Assembly: GCA_902492995.1 (NCBI GenBank)
Contig: CABUNR010000041.1
Location: 1 to 7,430, forward strand
Source: OMSK01 sp902492995
Lineage (GTDB): Bacteria > Bacillota_I > Bacilli_A > RF39 > UBA660
Direction of reading: 5' to 3'
Length of the DNA: 7,430 nucleotides
The stretch's first letter is position 1. Every line of letters starts with the position of its first letter. Below, one piece after another: positions 5,199 through 7,430 of the stretch. A program made the translations under genes and the position numbers. The notes beneath the pieces were generated by a model, which ran no database searches, was not told where the DNA came from, and was given only the letters and a program-made list of their open reading frames with translations.

Positions 5199-5414
5199 AT
5201 GAATAATAATGCAATATATGATTATGCTACATTTGTTAGAGAAGTAAATAAATATGCTGAACAGCAAAGAAATAACAGTAATCAAAAAGTTTTTAAAGCA
5301 TTACAAGATACTATTAAAACATTAGATTCAATGAATAAATTAAATCCACAAGAAGCTAATATGTATCTACAAATATTGTTTGCATCACTAACTGCATCAG
5401 CTATAAAAAAATAA
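5199..5414 (+). CDS. Hypothetical 71-aa helical protein between the recombinase and the att junction
   Basis: ATG at 5199 follows AAAGGAGGG (5186-5194) at good spacing. The product starts MNNNAIYDYATFVREVNKYA, is rich in Asn, Gln and Lys, and is probably all-helical. It has no signal peptide, no membrane segment and no Cys. The end (LQILFASLTASAIKK, 57-71) is the most hydrophobic part. I recognise no family. By position it belongs to the island, last before the right junction, with its own promoter. Small proteins in such places can be recombination directionality factors, which bind the recombinase and switch it to excision; this is a guess from position and size only. No clear terminator follows. 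Confidence 0.7.
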   Translation: MNNNAIYDYATFVREVNKYAEQQRNNSNQKVFKALQDTIKTLDSMNKLNPQEANMYLQILFASLTASAIKK

Positions 5415-5467
5415 TTTACTCACACAAACTGAACGCACCTATGCTATTTTTGATAAAAAAGTGAGCT

Positions 5468-5501
5468 CTGCAATCCCTTATAAATCAAGGGTAAAATGCA
5501 G
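5468..5501. repeat. Interrupted inverted repeat next to the att junction
   Basis: CTGCA (5468-5472) pairs with TGCAG (5497-5501), and inside it CCCTT (5475-5479) pairs with AAGGG (5487-5491). There is no T-run after it, so it is a poor terminator. It ends about 20 bases before the presumed junction and could be part of the recombinase binding region or a fold of the element end. Confidence 0.4.
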
Positions 5502-5519
5502 TTGTAATGGAGAGTGAAC

Positions 5520-5535
5520 TAGTCAGGTGGAGATG
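5520..5535. other. Probable right attachment junction (attR) of the serine-recombinase element
   Basis: Homology to an Amidase_3 catalytic domain begins at GGT GGA GAT GGT (5526-5537; Gly-Gly-Asp-Gly, followed by AEVIYAL). An in-frame TAG sits at 5520-5522. In the family this stretch normally continues a chain ending His-x-Asn-Ala-Gly-Gly, so host sequence is lost exactly here. The exact crossover, usually a 2-bp core for this recombinase type, cannot be fixed without the left junction; it should fall between about 5523 and 5535. Confidence 0.55.
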
Positions 5536-6635
5536 GTGCTGAAGTAATTTATGCACTTAGAAATAATAGTAATCTTGCTAATTTAATTTTAGATAATTTA
5601 GAAGAAGCAGGTCAAAATCCAAGAAAAGCATATCAACGAAGATTACCAAGTGATACGTCAAAAGATTATTATTTTATTCATAGAAATACAGGTGTTACTG
5701 AACCGGTAATTGTTGAGTATGGATTTTTAGATAGTACAGGAGATGATGTATCTCAATTAAAAAATAATTGGCAAAATCTTACAGAAGCAGTTGTAAAAGC
5801 ATTAGCTGAATATACAAATACAGCATATGATAAGGGTACCTCAAATACATATATTGTAAAAAGTGGTGATACTTTATGGAGTATAGCAAGAAAATATAAT
5901 ATAACAGTAAATGATTTAAAAAAACTGAATAATTTAACATCAAATTCTTTAAGAATAGGGCAAGTTTTAGTAGTTAATGAACAAGATGTAGAAGAACCAT
6001 CTACAAATACATATATAGTAAAAAATGGTGATACTTTATATAGTATAGCAAATAGATATGGTATGACAGTAAGTGATTTAAAAGCATTAAATAATTTAAC
6101 ATCAAATACATTAAGAGTAGGACAGACACTTAAAATTAGAAATCAAGAAACAGATACTGATACAGAAGATTATATTGTTTATACAATAAAAAGCGGTGAT
6201 ACCTTATATAGAATAGCTCAATCTTATAATGTGACACCAAATCAAATAATGAATTTTAATAATTTAAATAGTACTATTTTAACAGTTGGAAATACACTAA
6301 AAATCCCACTTTCTAAAATAGAAGAGGAAGAAGAAGAAATAGAATATGTTAATTATACTGTAAAAAGAGGTGATTCATTATATAGTATAGCAAGAAGTTA
6401 TGGAGTTTCAGTTAATGATATAATGTCTTTAAATAAATTAAATAGTAATTTACTTAATGTTGGTCAAACATTAAAAATACCATTATCAGAAACAGTTGAC
6501 CAAACATATGTAGTAAGAAGTGGAGATTCATTATATAGTATAGCAAGAAGATTTAATACAACAGTTGATCAAATAAAACAAAAAAATAATTTAACTAGTA
6601 ATGTACTTAGTATAGGGCAAATATTAAAAATATAA
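5526..6635 (+). pseudogene. N-acetylmuramoyl-L-alanine amidase (Amidase_3) with five LysM modules, 5' part missing
   Basis: The intact enzyme would be a zinc amidase cleaving the bond between muramic acid and the stem peptide, held on the wall by LysM modules. The visible frame (369 codons) starts inside the catalytic domain with GGDGAEVIYAL. It keeps YQRRLPSD, DYYFIHR and EPVIVEYGFLD, whose Glu (5715-5717) is the conserved catalytic residue. The three zinc ligands, which lie earlier in the family, are missing. Five LysM modules follow, with a Glu-rich linker before the fourth. No in-frame ATG exists before 6063, mid-LysM and without a ribosome site, so the fragment should be silent. The clean frame with no further damage suggests recent or reversible interruption by the adjoining recombinase element. 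A sporulation role is possible given the cwlJ-like neighbour. Confidence 0.8.
5844..6632 (+). repeat. Five LysM peptidoglycan-binding modules (coding repeats)
   Basis: Modules lie at 5844-5975, 6006-6137, 6177-6308, 6348-6482 and 6501-6632, each about 44 codons. All carry the YxVxxGDTLxxIA opening, the N-N-L motif and the xxGQxLKI ending. LysM binds GlcNAc-containing glycans of peptidoglycan. Modules 1 and 2 are the closest pair in DNA sequence and lie exactly 162 bp apart, so a recent duplication is likely. Number and spacing are typical of cell-wall hydrolase tails. Confidence 0.9.
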
Positions 6636-6667
6636 TTGTTAGCATAAAATTGCTAATAATTTTTTTA
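6635..6667 (+). terminator. Terminator after the amidase/LysM gene
   Basis: ATTGTTAGCA (6635-6644) pairs with TGCTAATAAT (6651-6660), one G-U pair, loop TAAAAT, followed by six T (6661-6666). It starts at the last base of the stop codon and separates the gene from the convergent cwlJ-like gene. Confidence 0.8.
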
Positions 6668-6668
6668 T

Positions 6669-6691
6669 AAAAAAAAGATATCAATGTATCT
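6669..6691 (-). terminator. Weak terminator of the cwlJ-like gene
   Basis: On the minus strand AGATA (6691-6687) and TATCT (6680-6676) form a short stem around the TGA stop, then about seven T (6675-6669). The stem is only 5 AT-rich pairs. The larger hairpin at 6635-6660 may serve both directions. Confidence 0.35.
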
Positions 6692-7106
6692 CTTTGCAAA
6701 CACCTGAATCTGGAATATAAAAGCAATGGCTTTTGTATCTTCCTGATAGTGCTTGATCATACCAAACCCTTTTACATATTTCTCCAGTTTTAGGTGCATA
6801 AAACCATAAAGCATTAGTGGCAGGATAGTAATATTCACCTTTAATAATCCTATCAGCTAAATTTCTTTCTGCTGTTGTAGGATTACCATAAAATAAAGAA
6901 CCATTTGTTCCTGAAAACTGATTTGGTTGAAAGATTACATCGCTAATACTATCAATATTTTTAAATGTAAGACAATTAGCTAATGCCCTATTAACAACAA
7001 CATTTCCAACCATCAGCATTCCAAGATTTCCTTCACCAATTGCTTCAGCTCTCATAATTCTAGCAAGTAAATCTCTTTCTTTACTTGTATATTTAATTAT
7101 TCCCAT
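6681..7106 (-). CDS. cwlJ: CwlJ-type spore cortex-lytic enzyme (SleB/CwlJ hydrolase family)
   Basis: CwlJ is made in the mother cell of sporulating Bacillota, sits in the spore coat and helps degrade cortex peptidoglycan during germination. The 141-aa product matches the single-domain CwlJ form (about 142 aa in Bacillus subtilis), without the signal peptide and peptidoglycan-binding domain of SleB. Family motifs are TSKERDLLARIMRAEAIGEG (7-26, with the conserved catalytic Glu21), GMLMVGNVVVNR (29-40), FQPNQFSG (59-66), NALWFYAP (98-105) and YKSHCFY (124-130). The start is supported by AGGGTGA on the minus strand (7117-7111). It converges with the amidase gene and is divergent from tRNA-Trp. 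No sigma-E or sigma-K promoter could be identified with confidence. B. subtilis CwlJ needs GerQ, which is not in the window. Confidence 0.9.
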   Translation of the reverse strand: MGIIKYTSKERDLLARIMRAEAIGEGNLGMLMVGNVVVNRALANCLTFKNIDSISDVIFQPNQFSGTNGSLFYGNPTTAERNLADRIIKGEYYYPATNALWFYAPKTGEICKRVWYDQALSGRYKSHCFYIPDSGVCKEIH

Positions 7107-7149
7107 GTATCACCCTATATAGTAAATATTAAAAATAATAAATAAAATG

Positions 7150-7178
7150 TTGAATTATAAAATAATTCATGATATAAT
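7150..7178 (+). promoter_or_regulatory. Promoter of the tRNA-Trp gene
   Basis: TTGAAT (7150-7155), a 17-bp spacer and a consensus TATAAT (7173-7178) with an extended TG at 7170-7171. The tRNA begins 12 bases after the -10 box. A perfect inverted repeat TGAATTAT-AAA-ATAATTCA (7151-7169) covers the -35 and spacer; it may be chance in AT-rich DNA. Confidence 0.75.
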
Positions 7179-7190
7179 TTATTTGTCCTT

Positions 7191-7264
7191 AGGGGTGTAG
7201 TTAAATGGTATAATAATGGTCTCCAAAACCACTGTTGGGAGTTCGATTCTCTCCACCCCTGCCA
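7191..7264 (+). tRNA. trnW: tRNA-Trp (anticodon CCA)
   Basis: A full cloverleaf of 74 nt with encoded CCA. The acceptor stem AGGGGTG pairs with CACCCCT, with G as discriminator. The D stem is GTTA/TAAT with one G-U pair. Anticodon loop CTCCAAA (7221-7227) carries CCA at 7223-7225. The T arm is GGGAG-TTCGATT-CTCTC with one G-U pair. The first pair of the anticodon stem (A7216-C7232) is mismatched, at a place where bacterial tRNA-Trp often has a wobble pair. It reads UGG only, in keeping with use of TGA as a stop in this window. Confidence 0.97.
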
Positions 7265-7291
7265 TTTTGAAATTACACGTATGTGTTTAAT

Positions 7292-7320
7292 AAAATCTAA
7301 TATTAATTAGATTTTTTTTT
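7292..7320 (+). terminator. Terminator after tRNA-Trp
   Basis: AAAATCTAAT (7292-7301) pairs perfectly with ATTAGATTTT (7306-7315) around loop ATTA, and the T-run extends to 7320. It lies 28 bases after the tRNA end and closes a single-gene unit. Confidence 0.85.
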
Positions 7321-7430
7321 ACTATATAAATCCTTTCTTTAATATATTATATGCTTATAAATAATAAAAAAAGACGATTATAATACCTTTAAAGTTCACA
7401 CTAAATAAAAAGAACCAAAATGTGGTAAAA

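Noticed and set aside
5097..5285. Minus-strand open frame of 62 codons rich in Ile, Tyr and Ser
   Set aside because: It overlaps the promoter and start of the 71-aa gene, which has a far better ribosome site and promoter. The apparent hydrophobic segment is a product of AT-rich sequence.
6063..6635. A stand-alone 190-aa LysM protein starting at ATG 6063
   Set aside because: The ATG lies in the middle of LysM module 2 with no ribosome site. The same frame continues upstream to 5526 with clear amidase and LysM homology.
7321..7430. Minus-strand coding tail at the right edge (frame ending PHFGSFYLV then stop)
   Set aside because: Only about 10 codons are visible, with no family match I can defend. 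It might be the 3' end of a neighbouring gene or transposase but cannot be supported.

Overview
The window looks like a very AT-rich, low-GC Gram-positive genome (Bacillota, Clostridia/Erysipelotrichia-like). Supporting signs are strong AAGGAGG-type ribosome sites, sigma-A promoters with TG-extended -10 boxes, intrinsic terminators with T-runs, and a CwlJ-type spore cortex hydrolase gene. The last points to an endospore-forming lineage. The genetic code is standard: TGA ends the cwlJ-like gene, and the tRNA-Trp has anticodon CCA.

Positions 1 to about 5525 read as the right-hand part of an integrated mobile island. At the far left is the repeat-bearing end of an insertion sequence, IS21-like in style. 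It cuts off a minus-strand tyrosine recombinase gene, of which only the N-terminal domain remains. Divergent from it is a complete type I restriction specificity gene (hsdS), with no hsdM or hsdR in view. Next come about 780 bases without a large gene. This stretch holds four tandem promoter-like repeats of the same design, two of them preceded by helically phased A-tracts. It continues as a leader with two tiny ORFs, several hairpins and a terminator nested in a longer stem. The leader feeds a two-gene unit of a 50-aa ribbon-helix-helix protein and a 99-aa winged-helix protein. Three overlapping micro-ORFs then run directly into a 556-aa large serine recombinase with its own strong terminator. 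A 71-aa protein gene of unknown function, with a good promoter, lies between the recombinase and the probable attachment site.

From about 5526 to the end is probably host chromosome. It starts abruptly inside an Amidase_3-type N-acetylmuramoyl-L-alanine amidase with five C-terminal LysM modules. The frame is open and conserved but lacks its start and the first part of the catalytic domain; an in-frame stop lies just upstream. The simplest reading is that the serine recombinase inserted the island into this amidase gene, and that 5520-5535 is the right attachment junction. The left half of the amidase is not in the window. Convergent to it is the cwlJ-like cortex hydrolase gene, followed by a tRNA-Trp gene with its own promoter and terminator.

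Taken together, the recombinase would integrate and excise the island. The small DNA-binding proteins and leader are candidates for controlling it, and hsdS is cargo. Excision would be expected to rebuild the amidase gene. This resembles known recombinase-driven interruptions of sporulation genes (sigK/skin, spsM/SP-beta), but a developmental role here is only a hypothesis.
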